Shown piece after piece: positions 23,511 through 31,671 of a stretch of DNA of 39,308 nt. Each line of letters starts with the position of its first letter. The first letter of the stretch is position 1. Source of the DNA: Komagataeibacter intermedius TF2 (GTDB lineage: Bacteria; Pseudomonadota; Alphaproteobacteria; Acetobacterales; Acetobacteraceae); the NCBI RefSeq assembly GCF_000964425.1, contig NZ_BANF01000015.1:1-39308 (forward strand), given 5' to 3'. The notes beneath the pieces are model-generated. The model made no database searches and was not told the origin of the DNA. It was given only the letters and a program-made list of their open reading frames with translations. A program made the translations under genes and the position numbers.

Positions 23511-24068
23511 ATGGCACGTATGACGCTTGATGATCTTGGCCCCCGCATTTGCATTATGGGGCCGTCCAACAGCGGGAAATCCACACTTGCGGATGCAATA
23601 TCACGGGCGCGCGGGCTGAGAACCGTACACCTCGACCGGTTGAGCCACCTTCCGCACACTGACTGGGTCGTCAGAGACCCTGAAGACTTCAGGATGCTTC
23701 ATGACGCGGAGATACTGGGGGCGCGCTGGGTTATTGAGGGCAATTATTCCCGTCTGCTTCCACAACGGCTGGAACGCGCCAGCGGTTTTATCCTTCTTGA
23801 TGTTCCCACGACTGTCAGCCTCTATCGTTATGTCCGGCGCTGCTGGATCAGGAAAGACAGGCAGGGCGCCCTGGAAGGCGGCAGGGACAGTGTAAAATGG
23901 GCCATGATACGTCACCTGATCGGAACCACCCGCGCCAATCGCGCACGATACAGGCGAATGTTCAGGGATATCAGTTTACCAAAAGTGCAGCTCGCTTCTC
24001 CAGAAGCTCTGGACGCGTTTTACCGCGGCAATGGCCTGACACGTAACGGCGCAGGAATTTCAGGCTGA
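23511..24068 (+). CDS. P-loop NTPase, adenylate-kinase/FlaR-like
   Basis: I chose ATG 23511 (185 residues); the frame opens at 23340 inside the previous gene, with atypical residues. Walker A is GPSNSGKST at 17-25. The next features, VHLDRLSH at 39-46, RWVIEGNYS at 72-80 and FILLDVPTTVSLYRYVRR at 93-110, match the small P-loop kinase-like proteins annotated as topology modulation (FlaR)-type or AAA family. The catalytic lid is Arg-rich (ANRARYRRMF). Substrate is unknown. The site AGGG lies about ten bases upstream. The gene is rightward within the cargo block and has less extreme GC than neighbours. Confidence 0.8.
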   Translation: MARMTLDDLGPRICIMGPSNSGKSTLADAISRARGLRTVHLDRLSHLPHTDWVVRDPEDFRMLHDAEILGARWVIEGNYSRLLPQRLERASGFILLDVPTTVSLYRYVRRCWIRKDRQGALEGGRDSVKWAMIRHLIGTTRANRARYRRMFRDISLPKVQLASPEALDAFYRGNGLTRNGAGISG

Positions 24069-24177
24069 CCTCAGGACACGTTCAGTGATGTTGCGTGAAT
24101 GGCGTCGGTTCCACGGAAACAGACATGGGGAAATATATTCCCGTAACCCCGATATGGCATGAACACATAGAGTCAGA

Positions 24178-24540
24178 ATGCTGAAAAATAATCTGTCGTT
24201 CTTCAAATTACGTCCTGGCAAAAACATAAACAGAACTGTCTGTCTGACGGGCGTTATCATACCAGTTTTTATCATATCGTATTGCATGAACGTTTCGCCG
24301 GTCATTGCAGGAACCGAAGAAAATTTTCCATATGACGTTACTGCCTTTTTCCATGATGCGGATATTTGTCAGTACCTGTCAGGGGAGTGGGATGACAGCC
24401 TTCCTCAGAAAAGAAGAAATGAACTGTCCAGTGAAATGAATGAAAAATGCTCGAACATCTATAAAAGACAGGAATATTTCAGGAAAAAGTATGTGGGACA
24501 CAAATTAATTATGCTGAAATTAAATTCCTATGAATTCTAA
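24178..24540 (+). CDS. Small exported hypothetical protein
   Basis: This 120-residue gene is clearly richer in A and T than its surroundings. A hydrophobic stretch VCLTGVIIPVFIISYCM after a basic start, then SPVIAG, predicts a signal peptide with cleavage near residue 45. The mature part is about 75 residues, charged, with two cysteines in DICQYLSGEWDD and MNEKCSNIYKRQEYF, which could form a disulfide. No family is named with confidence. Its composition suggests recent transfer. No strong ribosome site is visible, so an internal start at MNVSP cannot be excluded. Confidence 0.6.
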   Translation: MLKNNLSFFKLRPGKNINRTVCLTGVIIPVFIISYCMNVSPVIAGTEENFPYDVTAFFHDADICQYLSGEWDDSLPQKRRNELSSEMNEKCSNIYKRQEYFRKKYVGHKLIMLKLNSYEF

Positions 24541-24758
24541 TAACATGGCAGGTTTCCGCCTGAATTCATAAGCGTCCCCTCCTCAGGGCCGACATTCCGC
24601 TTCCTCCGCCATGACAGGCGCACGGCCAGCAGGCGCAGCGAAACAGATTGCTGCCTGCACGGTTTTTCCGCATAACAACCCTATCATGACACATCCGCGC
24701 CCGGACCGCCCCGCACGGCAGCCCGGGCGTTTTCATGTCCGCCGGAGAACAGGGAAGA

Positions 24759-25157
24759 ATGACCATGCCCGAACCCGCCACATCGGGCGCGCGGCGCGGG
24801 ACGTACAGCCGAAGGGTTGCGGAAGACATCTGCACCCGACTGGCCGATGGGCACAGCCTGCGCGCGATCTGCGCCGATCCGGCCATGCCGCACCGGGCCA
24901 CGGTGTTCCGCTGGCTGCGTGACAATGCGGGGTTTCGTACCCTGTACGCCACCGCGCGGGAAGCGGCGGCCGACACACTGGCCGAGGAAATCATAACCAT
25001 AGCCGACCGCGCCACCGGCCGTGACGACGTGCCCGCCATAAAGCTGCGCATGGAGGCGCGGATGTGGGTCGCAACCCGCCTGCGCCCGCCCGCTGACCGA
25101 CGGGAAGGGGGAAATACCATTGCCATTACGATTACGACCGATGATGCGGAACTGTGA
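24759..25157 (+). CDS. Terminase small subunit
   Basis: The product is about 132 residues. A helix-turn-helix segment is seen in SRRVAEDICTRLADGHSLRAICADPAMPHRATVFRWL, the DNA-recognition part that selects phage DNA for packaging. A helical oligomerisation part follows (AREAAADTLAEEIITIADRA, AIKLRMEARMWVATRL). Starts at 24735, 24759 and 24765 are all in frame; GGAGAA at 24744 favours 24759 and GGAAG at 24753 favours 24765. The gene precedes the large subunit directly, as usual. Confidence 0.85.
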   Translation: MTMPEPATSGARRGTYSRRVAEDICTRLADGHSLRAICADPAMPHRATVFRWLRDNAGFRTLYATAREAAADTLAEEIITIADRATGRDDVPAIKLRMEARMWVATRLRPPADRREGGNTIAITITTDDAEL

Positions 25158-25196
25158 AATCCATTCCAGCAGACAGAAGTTTCCGGGTGCCGCCTT

Positions 25197-26510
25197 TTGA
25201 AACACGCCTTCAGCCTGACAGCGGACCAGCGCGCGGCCAACCGGCTGCTGGGCGGTCCCGCCACGCATATCCTGCTGCGCGGCGGCGCGCGGTCGGGCAA
25301 GACGTTCGTGCTGGTGCGCGCGGTGGCGATCCGGGCGCTGAAGGCGGCGGGCACGCGGCACGGCATATTCCGCCACCGGCTGAACGCGCTGCGGGCCACC
25401 GTGCTGGCCGATACGTTTCCCACCGTCATGCGCCAATGCTTTCCCACCGTGCCGTGGGCGCTGTCGCGCACCGACTGGACGGTGGAACTGCCCAACGGGT
25501 CGGTCATCCTGTTTGGCGGTCTGGATGATGAGGACCGGACGGAAAAGATACTGGGGCTGGAATTCGCCACCGTTTACCTGAATGAAGCCAGCCAGGTCAC
25601 CTATGGCGCGCGCAACATGCTGCTGACGCGGCTGGCGCAGAAATCACCGCTGGCGCTGAAGGAATACATCGACGCCAATCCACCGACCACCGCGCACTGG
25701 CTGTACCGCGTGTTCGAGGACGGGGTGGACCCCACATCCGGCGCGCCGCTGGACCGCGCGCGCTACGCCACCATGCGCCTGAACCCCGATGGCAACCGCG
25801 CCAACCTGTCGCCGGAATACATGGCGCAGCTGGAAGCATTGCCGGAACGCGAGCGCAGGCGCTTTATGCTGGGGGAATACCAGCAGGCGGTGGATGGCGC
25901 GTTGTGGCGGATGGAGGATTTCCGCCGTGCAGCCGCCGTTACCCCCGCAACCCGCGCCAGCGTGGCCGGGGCGATGCGCCGCATTGTCGTGGCGGTGGAC
26001 CCGTCGGGCTGTTCGGGGCCGGAGGATACGCGATCGGACGAAATCGGCATTGTCGTGTGTGGCGTGGATGCGGGCGGGAACGGCCATGTTCTGGCCGACC
26101 TGTCGCGGCGGGACAGCCCGGCGGGGTGGGCGCGCGCGGCGCTGCAGGCGCAGGCCGACTGGGGGGCGGAACGCATCGTGGCCGAGCATAATTTTGGCGG
26201 TGCGCTGGTCGAAGCCACGTTGCGCGGCATCAACCCCAACGCCGCCCTGCGCATGGTCACGGCCAGCCGGGGCAAGGCCGCGCGCGCCGAACCCGTGGCG
26301 GCATTATATGAACAGGGCCGCGTGACCCATCACGGCAGCTTTGCCACGCTGGAGGAGCAGTTGTGCCAGTTTTCCGCCAGTGGCTATCACGGCCCGCATT
26401 CCCCCGACCGGGCGGATGCGCTGGTCTGGGCGCTGAGTGACCTCATGCTGTCCACGCCGCCCGCAGCCCCCGCGCGATGGGTGCCGACGCGGTTTACGTT
26501 GGGGCGATAG
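25197..26510 (+). CDS. Terminase large subunit (packaging ATPase/nuclease)
   Basis: The frame opens with TTG at 25197, 39 bases after the small subunit stop; no ATG or GTG fits in frame nearer. The 437-residue protein has Walker A GGARSGKT at 29-36 and a Walker B strand FATVYLNEAS with Glu130, followed by the coupling region. The RNase-H-like nuclease half begins RRIVVAVDPSG, continues ERIVAEHNFGG and ends HSPDRADALVWALSDLML, giving the acidic residues for metal binding. It would pump DNA into the prohead through the portal and cut it. All motifs appear intact. A TTG start is unusual but gives the usual terminase N-terminus. Confidence 0.93.
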   Translation: MKHAFSLTADQRAANRLLGGPATHILLRGGARSGKTFVLVRAVAIRALKAAGTRHGIFRHRLNALRATVLADTFPTVMRQCFPTVPWALSRTDWTVELPNGSVILFGGLDDEDRTEKILGLEFATVYLNEASQVTYGARNMLLTRLAQKSPLALKEYIDANPPTTAHWLYRVFEDGVDPTSGAPLDRARYATMRLNPDGNRANLSPEYMAQLEALPERERRRFMLGEYQQAVDGALWRMEDFRRAAAVTPATRASVAGAMRRIVVAVDPSGCSGPEDTRSDEIGIVVCGVDAGGNGHVLADLSRRDSPAGWARAALQAQADWGAERIVAEHNFGGALVEATLRGINPNAALRMVTASRGKAARAEPVAALYEQGRVTHHGSFATLEEQLCQFSASGYHGPHSPDRADALVWALSDLMLSTPPAAPARWVPTRFTLGR

Positions 26511-26724
26511 GGATGGTTGCCCCGTTTCGGGCCTTTTCTTCCATGTATGGAGCATCCTGTTTGACCCCGCCTGGAAGTAATGTATCAAATCGCCATCTGC
26601 CGCCAGTTCCCCCTGTGGTTCCAGCAGACGGGACGGATAGCAGATCTGATGCTGAGACCGCCCATTAGCGTAAATTCCCCACCCGCGATCACGGTGATAC
26701 GGCGCAGGCGTCAGGCGGGCCGGG

Positions 26725-27348
26725 TCATACCGGGGCCGCGCGGAAATACCCGCTGATATCCACCCGCCCGCCGGGTGAAAAGCGCAGCAGCGGAATGCCG
26801 GTATGGGCGAAGGCGGCATCAACCAGCCCGTCGCGGTACTGGCGTTCAGGCTGCCCGTGGGTGCCGTCATCCAGTTCGATACCCAGCACCACGGTGCCGC
26901 TTTGCACATGCGTCACTACGAAGTCGATGGATTTGGAGGCGATCTTGAAAAACGCCTGCCGGTTGGCGTCACGATCCGGTCCGCGCGGCACGATGAAATC
27001 GGCCAGCCGCACCTGCGGGCAGACGTAATAACCACGCGGCACCTGCGCCACCAGCGTGGACAGCACGCGCCGCTCCCACCCTGACAGCAGGGCCGCAGGC
27101 TGGTACAGCCGCACCGCCCAGCCGTAATCGGTCATGGACACCGGCACGTCAAACCCCGCATCCGCCACCGGCGCAGGCGCAGGCATGGGCGTGGGGGCTG
27201 GCTGCTGCGCGGGCGGGCAGGGGGGGATCGCGGGCGGATGGCCATGCCGCCTGCGCCATGCACCCGCAACCACCACAATGGCCGCACCGACCACGCCAAT
27301 TTCCACCGCCAGGCGCACCGGGGTCAGCAGCAGGTGACTGATATCCAT
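26725..27348 (-). CDS. DUF2726 protein with N-terminal membrane anchor
   Basis: I chose ATG 27348, with AAGGA eight bases upstream on its strand, giving 207 residues. Residues 5-28 (LLLTPVRLAVEIGVVGAAIVVVAG) are one membrane helix, followed by a Pro/Ala-rich linker. DUF2726 spans about 75-205: LLSGWERRVLSTLVAQVPRGYYVCPQVRLADFI, AFFKIASKSIDFVVTHVQSGTVVLGIELDDGTHG and DAAFAHTGIPLLRF. This fold resembles PD-(D/E)xK nucleases. It is leftward between the rightward terminase and portal genes, so it is probably a separately expressed cargo gene. Its upstream end overlaps the portal leader region. Confidence 0.85.
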   Translation of the reverse strand: MDISHLLLTPVRLAVEIGVVGAAIVVVAGAWRRRHGHPPAIPPCPPAQQPAPTPMPAPAPVADAGFDVPVSMTDYGWAVRLYQPAALLSGWERRVLSTLVAQVPRGYYVCPQVRLADFIVPRGPDRDANRQAFFKIASKSIDFVVTHVQSGTVVLGIELDDGTHGQPERQYRDGLVDAAFAHTGIPLLRFSPGGRVDISGYFRAAPV

Positions 27349-27463
27349 TTTCTTTTTCCTTCTCCGCACGGTCATGTGCCCCACGGCGGCCTGTCTATCG
27401 CGGTTTTGCCGCCGCATCACCACCAAATCCACACCCCTTTGCCCATTATACCGGAGAGACAGC

Positions 27464-28876
27464 ATGGACTGGCAGGAACTGAGGAAAACCTACCCCCGCG
27501 ACCCGGACCTGCCCGCGCGCGCCCATGCGCTGGCCGCGCTGGCCCGCGTGCTGGACGGCACGCAGTACGACGCCATCCCCAACCCGTTCGGCACCGAATA
27601 TAACGGGGCGGGGGAATACATCCCCCTGTCGCAGCGCAGGCCGTCGGTGCGCACCAACATGTGCCGCGCCGTGGTGGATGACGCCGTATCGCTGCTGTTC
27701 GGCGCGTCGCACTGGCCCACCACGGTGGCAACCGACCCCGCCGTGCCGGGCGTGCTGGCGCAGGTGGCGGCGGACACGGCGCTGCCCGCCCTTATGATTG
27801 ATGCCGCAACGCGCGGGTCGGTCGGGTCGGTGGCCGTGCTGGTGGAAGCGGTGGACCGTCGCCTGCGCTTTGCGGTGCATGACACGCTGTACCTGACCCC
27901 GCACCGGGATGGCACGGGCGAGCTTGCATGCATGCGCGAATGCTACAAGGTCACCGGCGCCACGCTGGCGGAGCAGGGGTGGCAGGTTGGCCCCGATGAT
28001 GCGGCAGCCATATTCTGGTGGCTGCGCATATGGGACCGCGCGGACTGCCATGTATATGTGCCCCGGCGTGTCGATGCCGGCCTGCCGGTGCAGGTCGATC
28101 CCACACGCAGCACGCACCATGGGCTGGGGTTCGTGCCGTGGGTGTGGATGGCCAACCTGGCCGCCCCCGGCGTGGTGGACGGGCCATGCACCTTCGCTGC
28201 CGCCATCGATACGGTGATCGAATGCGATTACCTGCTGTCACAGTCCGGGCGGGGGCTGAAATACAGCGCCGACCCAAGGCTGGTGATCCGCGCGGGGCCG
28301 GACCCGTATGCGGACGGGTCGCCCGCGTCATCGGGTGGCGCGGCATCCGCCCTGACCCTGCCGCTGGATGGAGATGCCAAGCTGCTGGAAATCAATGGTG
28401 ATGCGGCAGGCGCGATGCGTGACCATTATCGCGAACTGCGCGCCAGCGTGATGGAGCAGATCCACGGCAACCGCGCGCAGGCCGACCGGCTGGGCGCCCC
28501 CACGTCGGGTCGCGCGATGGAACTGCTGTACCAGCCCCTGCTGTGGCTGGCGGACCGGATGCGCCTGTCATATGGCGAATACGGGCTGCTGGCGCTGTAC
28601 CGCATGGTGTGCGCGTTTTCCCATGCCATTGCGGGCGGCCTGCGCATTGGCGGGCGCGATTACGCGGGGCTGGAGGCCGATGGGCTGGCATTGCAGTGGC
28701 CGCCCTATTTTGCCGGCACGGAAGCCGACCTGGCGCAACTGGCGCAGGGGCTGGATACGGCGGTGCGCGGCGGTTTCCTGTCGCGGCAGACGGCATGCGT
28801 GATTCTGGCCGCCCGCGCGGGCACGCCCGGCCCCCATGCGGAATGGGCGCGCATCGGGGCCGAAAGCCCGACCTGA
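27464..28876 (+). CDS. Portal protein
   Basis: I chose ATG 27464, preceded by CCGGAGAGACAGC; the frame opens 30 codons earlier without a ribosome site. The 470-residue product is consistent with a portal of SPP1-gp6-like type: an N-terminal part with NPFGTEYNGAGEYIPLSQRRPSVRTNM, a beta-rich wing, then VMEQIHGNRAQADRLGAPTSGRAMELLYQPLLWLADRMR, a tunnel-helix-like segment, and a C-terminal LAQGLDTAVRGGFLSRQTA. A dodecameric portal at the capsid vertex conducts DNA between terminase and head. Position right after terminase supports the call. Confidence 0.85.
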   Translation: MDWQELRKTYPRDPDLPARAHALAALARVLDGTQYDAIPNPFGTEYNGAGEYIPLSQRRPSVRTNMCRAVVDDAVSLLFGASHWPTTVATDPAVPGVLAQVAADTALPALMIDAATRGSVGSVAVLVEAVDRRLRFAVHDTLYLTPHRDGTGELACMRECYKVTGATLAEQGWQVGPDDAAAIFWWLRIWDRADCHVYVPRRVDAGLPVQVDPTRSTHHGLGFVPWVWMANLAAPGVVDGPCTFAAAIDTVIECDYLLSQSGRGLKYSADPRLVIRAGPDPYADGSPASSGGAASALTLPLDGDAKLLEINGDAAGAMRDHYRELRASVMEQIHGNRAQADRLGAPTSGRAMELLYQPLLWLADRMRLSYGEYGLLALYRMVCAFSHAIAGGLRIGGRDYAGLEADGLALQWPPYFAGTEADLAQLAQGLDTAVRGGFLSRQTACVILAARAGTPGPHAEWARIGAESPT

Positions 28877-28905
28877 TTTTTCCCTTTTTCTGAAGGAAGC
28901 ATGAC

Positions 28906-29406
28906 ATGACCCGATCAAGCGTTCCCGAAACCCCCGACATGGACACGATGCGCCGCGAACTGGTCGCCCTGCGCGCCGAACGTGACGACGCCGTGCAGGC
29001 CCGCGCCACGCTGGAGGCCGACCTCGCCCGCGCCACCGAACAGGCCACAGCGGCCCGCACCCGCGCCAGCCGTGCCGTGATCCGCGCCGAAGCCCGCGCC
29101 ATGGCCGCCCGCATGGGCGCGGTGGAGCCTGCTGACGTGGTGCGTCTGGTGGACCTGTCCGCCGTCACCCTGTCCGAAGATGGCGCGCCGCAGGGACTGG
29201 ACACGATCATGCAGGCCGCGCGTGAAAGCCGTGCCTACCTGTTCACCACGCCCCAGCCCGCGTCCGGCGCGGCCACCGGCACCACCGCATCCGGCCCCGC
29301 GCCACGTGCGGGCGATCCCGCCCCGTTCGACGCCCGCACGGCAGGCGCGCGGGATGTAAAAGCGGCGGCCAGTGCGGCCGGACTGCGCTGGCCCGTGGCG
29401 ACCTAG
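28906..29406 (+). CDS. Scaffold-like phage protein, possibly truncated by a small element
   Basis: A 166-residue protein 30 bases after the portal stop, with GAAGGA before the ATG. Residues 10-70 are a charged helix (MRRELVALRAERDDAVQARATLEADLARATEQATA) that should form a coiled coil. The rest is low in complexity, with Ala/Thr/Pro. Such proteins lie between portal and capsid and help assemble the prohead. Its last sense codon and its stop (TAG, 29404-29406) are supplied by the MITE-like element starting at 29401. Without that element the frame would read about 26 residues further. Whether the natural C-terminus is lost is uncertain. Confidence 0.7.
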   Translation: MTRSSVPETPDMDTMRRELVALRAERDDAVQARATLEADLARATEQATAARTRASRAVIRAEARAMAARMGAVEPADVVRLVDLSAVTLSEDGAPQGLDTIMQAARESRAYLFTTPQPASGAATGTTASGPAPRAGDPAPFDARTAGARDVKAAASAAGLRWPVAT

Positions 29407-29511
29407 AGCAGATCCGGTTTGAATGGACACATTCGAACTGGTGAATATGCTCGATAAACAATGAGTTAGAGCAATTTCACTGAGCCGGAGTTCAGTGGAA
29501 TTGCTCTAGGA
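29401..29511. mobile_element. 111-bp MITE-like element with 8-bp target duplication
   Basis: Terminal inverted repeats CCTAGAGCA (29402-29410) and TGCTCTAGG (29502-29510) are exact. Direct repeats CCGTGGCG flank the unit at 29393-29400 and 29512-29519. The right half is a long hairpin, with arms at 29467-29483 and 29491-29508 nearly all paired. The left half folds weakly on GTTTGAATG/CATTCGAAC. It encodes nothing, so movement would need a transposase in trans. Confidence 0.75.
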
Positions 29512-29565
29512 CCGTGGCGGGACTGGTCAGGGCGATTTTCCGGTTTCAACAGGTGAAGGACGGAT

Positions 29566-29835
29566 ATGGGCCCTGCCGGCAGACTGACAATCCAGCCTGA
29601 ACGGGACACAGGCGACCGGCCGGCCTTGTTCGCCTGCGCAGCCATTTATGGCCAGAATACGATCCTGCCCGGTGCGATTACGCCCGTCCTGTCACTGACG
29701 GACTGGTGTGTGACATATGAATGTCCATGCCCCGCGCATATCGCGCCATGCGGGATGGCCATGCTGGACTGCTGCACCAGATCGCGTGCAACGCTGCGGT
29801 TGCGGACAGCGCAGGCCGGAAGGGGCCTTATGTAA
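29566..29835 (+). CDS. Weak small ORF, 89 aa
   Basis: GAAGGA lies five bases before the ATG and third codon positions are moderately G/C-rich, but the translation is Cys-rich and resembles no family. I list it because it is the only frame here with a ribosome site; it may be non-coding. Confidence 0.2.
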   Translation: MGPAGRLTIQPERDTGDRPALFACAAIYGQNTILPGAITPVLSLTDWCVTYECPCPAHIAPCGMAMLDCCTRSRATLRLRTAQAGRGLM

Positions 29836-29935
29836 AGGGAGATGTTTTTCCGTTAACAGGGCACGGGTTGCGACCGGGACAGCCGGACATGCGCGACGGC
29901 GGTTTACGCGGTCCTCTACCCTGTCTGGTCCATGC

Positions 29936-29960
29936 AGGCCGGGGTGTCGTGCCCCGGCCT
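29936..29960. repeat. GC-rich stem-loop downstream of the Hint gene
   Basis: AGGCCGGGG and its exact complement CCCCGGCCT enclose a seven-base loop, 100 bases after the Hint gene stop. No T-run follows on either strand. It may still impede transcription. Confidence 0.5.
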
Positions 29961-30060
29961 GATATGGCGCAGGAACCGCGCGGGGTTCAGCATGACCCGT
30001 CCATGCGGCCTGACCGGCCAGTGGCGGAACCGGTGGACCGGCCCCGCCATGACGGCATGA

Positions 30061-31671
30061 TCAGGCAGTTGCCCTGAACGCCACGATGTTGGCGGCATCC
30101 GCTGCGGGGGCCGTCCAGTACAGGCCACCATGGGCGGAACGGTGCAGGCGCAGGACGACATGGCCCTTGCACCCGGCCCACAGGGACGGGTCCAGCTTCA
30201 GGCTGCCCTTCGTCCAGCGCCAGTGGCCATCGTGCTGCTGTTCGGCATCATGGCACTGCGCCGCGATGGCGGGGGCGTTCATGTCGATCGCGGCGTCATG
30301 GAACAGCCCGTCGCTGACATGCATGTCGCGGATGTAGATCCCCAGTTCGCGGGCATCCTCGCCCGCGCCACATTCCGCGGGGCGGAATGCGTTCGAAACC
30401 AGGGCGACCTCGCATGCGCCAGCGGGGAAGATGAAGCAGGCCCGGTCGCCATCCATGGCCGGTTCCACCCGCTGCCCGTCCACCATCAGGTGTTCGTCCC
30501 TGTCGGTCGTGCTGGTCCAGCCCAGTGTGCGCGCGCGGGCGGCAAGGCGTTCACGCACGGCGGCGATTTCGGGACCATCCAGCACCAGCGGCAGGGCGTA
30601 ATCGTCCAGCGTCGCGGGTTCGACCTGCGTGCCGGCCGACAGGGTGGCGAACAGGTTGCGGTTGCCGACATCCAGATAGCTTTCGGACGGCAGGCCGTTG
30701 GACAGCAGCACGTCGTGGCTGTCCAGTTCGACATGCCAGTATTCGGTGCTTTCGCACGGTGCGCGGCGGATGGTCGCGCCATTGACCAGCTTCACCGCCT
30801 GGATGAACACGCTGTCCATGACCGGCACCGCAATGGCGTGGCCGGGGGATACCAGCAGGTCGCGGTCGGGCATGTTCTGCGCGAACGCGTCACGGCTGAT
30901 CAGCACGGGGGTCAGCGCATGGGCCTGCGCCGCATCCATGTTGCTGAAGCTGATGATCTTCTGGCTGCCGATCCACACGATCGGGCGCACGGCGCCGGAT
31001 GCGGTCACGACTTCATCACCGGCCTGCAGGGTTTCCACCGCCACATCGCCATGCGGGGTGCGGATCAGCGTGCCGGAGCAGAAGCAGGCGGCGGCCGAGC
31101 CATTTGTAAGGGTAAGCGTCGGACCGTTGTTCTGGTCTACTGACGACAGGCCTGCACCATTGGGAACCGTCGCATCTACCGGTGCATTCGAGACATATTC
31201 GTAATAGTCGCCTGCGGAGAAAGAATTGCCATCATCATTGACTGTCTGCGTCGGGACGAAATACAGCGACCCGTTGGCATCCGAATATCCGGTGCTTTCG
31301 GCCGTCACCTGGTACTGATCGGTCACCTGACCCTCAGCTTGTTGCGTCAGGGTTTCGGTGAACTGACCATTGCCATTACCTGTCAGCGAATAGGTCAGCT
31401 GCCCGGTGGGGAACTCGGATATATCCGACGTGCCAAAACCGGGGCCGGCATACCCACTGGCATTGGCCTCATCAGGGCTCTCGACTTCAACACTGACATC
31501 TTGTGAACCAGGAGCAATGATTGTGTCCCCATTGCTGTTGGTTGTGGTCGGGCTGTTGATTGTGGCGGATTCGATCTGAGTGGACTGCTCATAATAGTAC
31601 ACGTTGCCGTCGGAAGTCAGTTCCGGCTGAACGTCTGTGGTGTATGTTTCTGTTGTCGTGGTATCGGCCAT
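30061..31671 (-). CDS. Hint (Hint_2) domain secreted-type protein
   Basis: The 536-residue protein has a GGAG nine bases before ATG 31671. Residues 1-190 are Thr, Ser, Asn and Gly rich, low in complexity, without a normal signal peptide. At 195-340 there is a Hint module: CFCSGTLIRTPHGDVAVETLQAGDEV (Cys196/198), RPIVWIGSQ, PVLISRDAFAQNMPDRDLLVSPGHAIAV (His278) and YWHVELDSHDVLLSNGLPSESYLD (His319). The C-terminal part (WTKGSLKLDPSLWAGCKGHVVLRLHRS) is beta-rich, as often follows. Hint_2 proteins are abundant in acetic acid bacteria and are likely exported surface proteins with possible autoprocessing. It is leftward in the structural operon, hence cargo. Confidence 0.88.
   Translation of the reverse strand: MADTTTTETYTTDVQPELTSDGNVYYYEQSTQIESATINSPTTTNSNGDTIIAPGSQDVSVEVESPDEANASGYAGPGFGTSDISEFPTGQLTYSLTGNGNGQFTETLTQQAEGQVTDQYQVTAESTGYSDANGSLYFVPTQTVNDDGNSFSAGDYYEYVSNAPVDATVPNGAGLSSVDQNNGPTLTLTNGSAAACFCSGTLIRTPHGDVAVETLQAGDEVVTASGAVRPIVWIGSQKIISFSNMDAAQAHALTPVLISRDAFAQNMPDRDLLVSPGHAIAVPVMDSVFIQAVKLVNGATIRRAPCESTEYWHVELDSHDVLLSNGLPSESYLDVGNRNLFATLSAGTQVEPATLDDYALPLVLDGPEIAAVRERLAARARTLGWTSTTDRDEHLMVDGQRVEPAMDGDRACFIFPAGACEVALVSNAFRPAECGAGEDARELGIYIRDMHVSDGLFHDAAIDMNAPAIAAQCHDAEQQHDGHWRWTKGSLKLDPSLWAGCKGHVVLRLHRSAHGGLYWTAPAADAANIVAFRATA

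Larger units (their letters stand above)
29512..30060. other. Stretch between element and Hint gene
   Basis: About 550 bases with only a weak ORF (29566-29835) and a GC-rich stem-loop near the end of the Hint gene. It may be remnant phage DNA that originally linked scaffold and capsid. Confidence 0.4.

Noticed and set aside
29401-29511. tRNA-like fold in the palindromic element
   Set aside because: No CCA end, anticodon arm or TTCGA-type loop in the correct arrangement; terminal repeats and target duplication explain it better.
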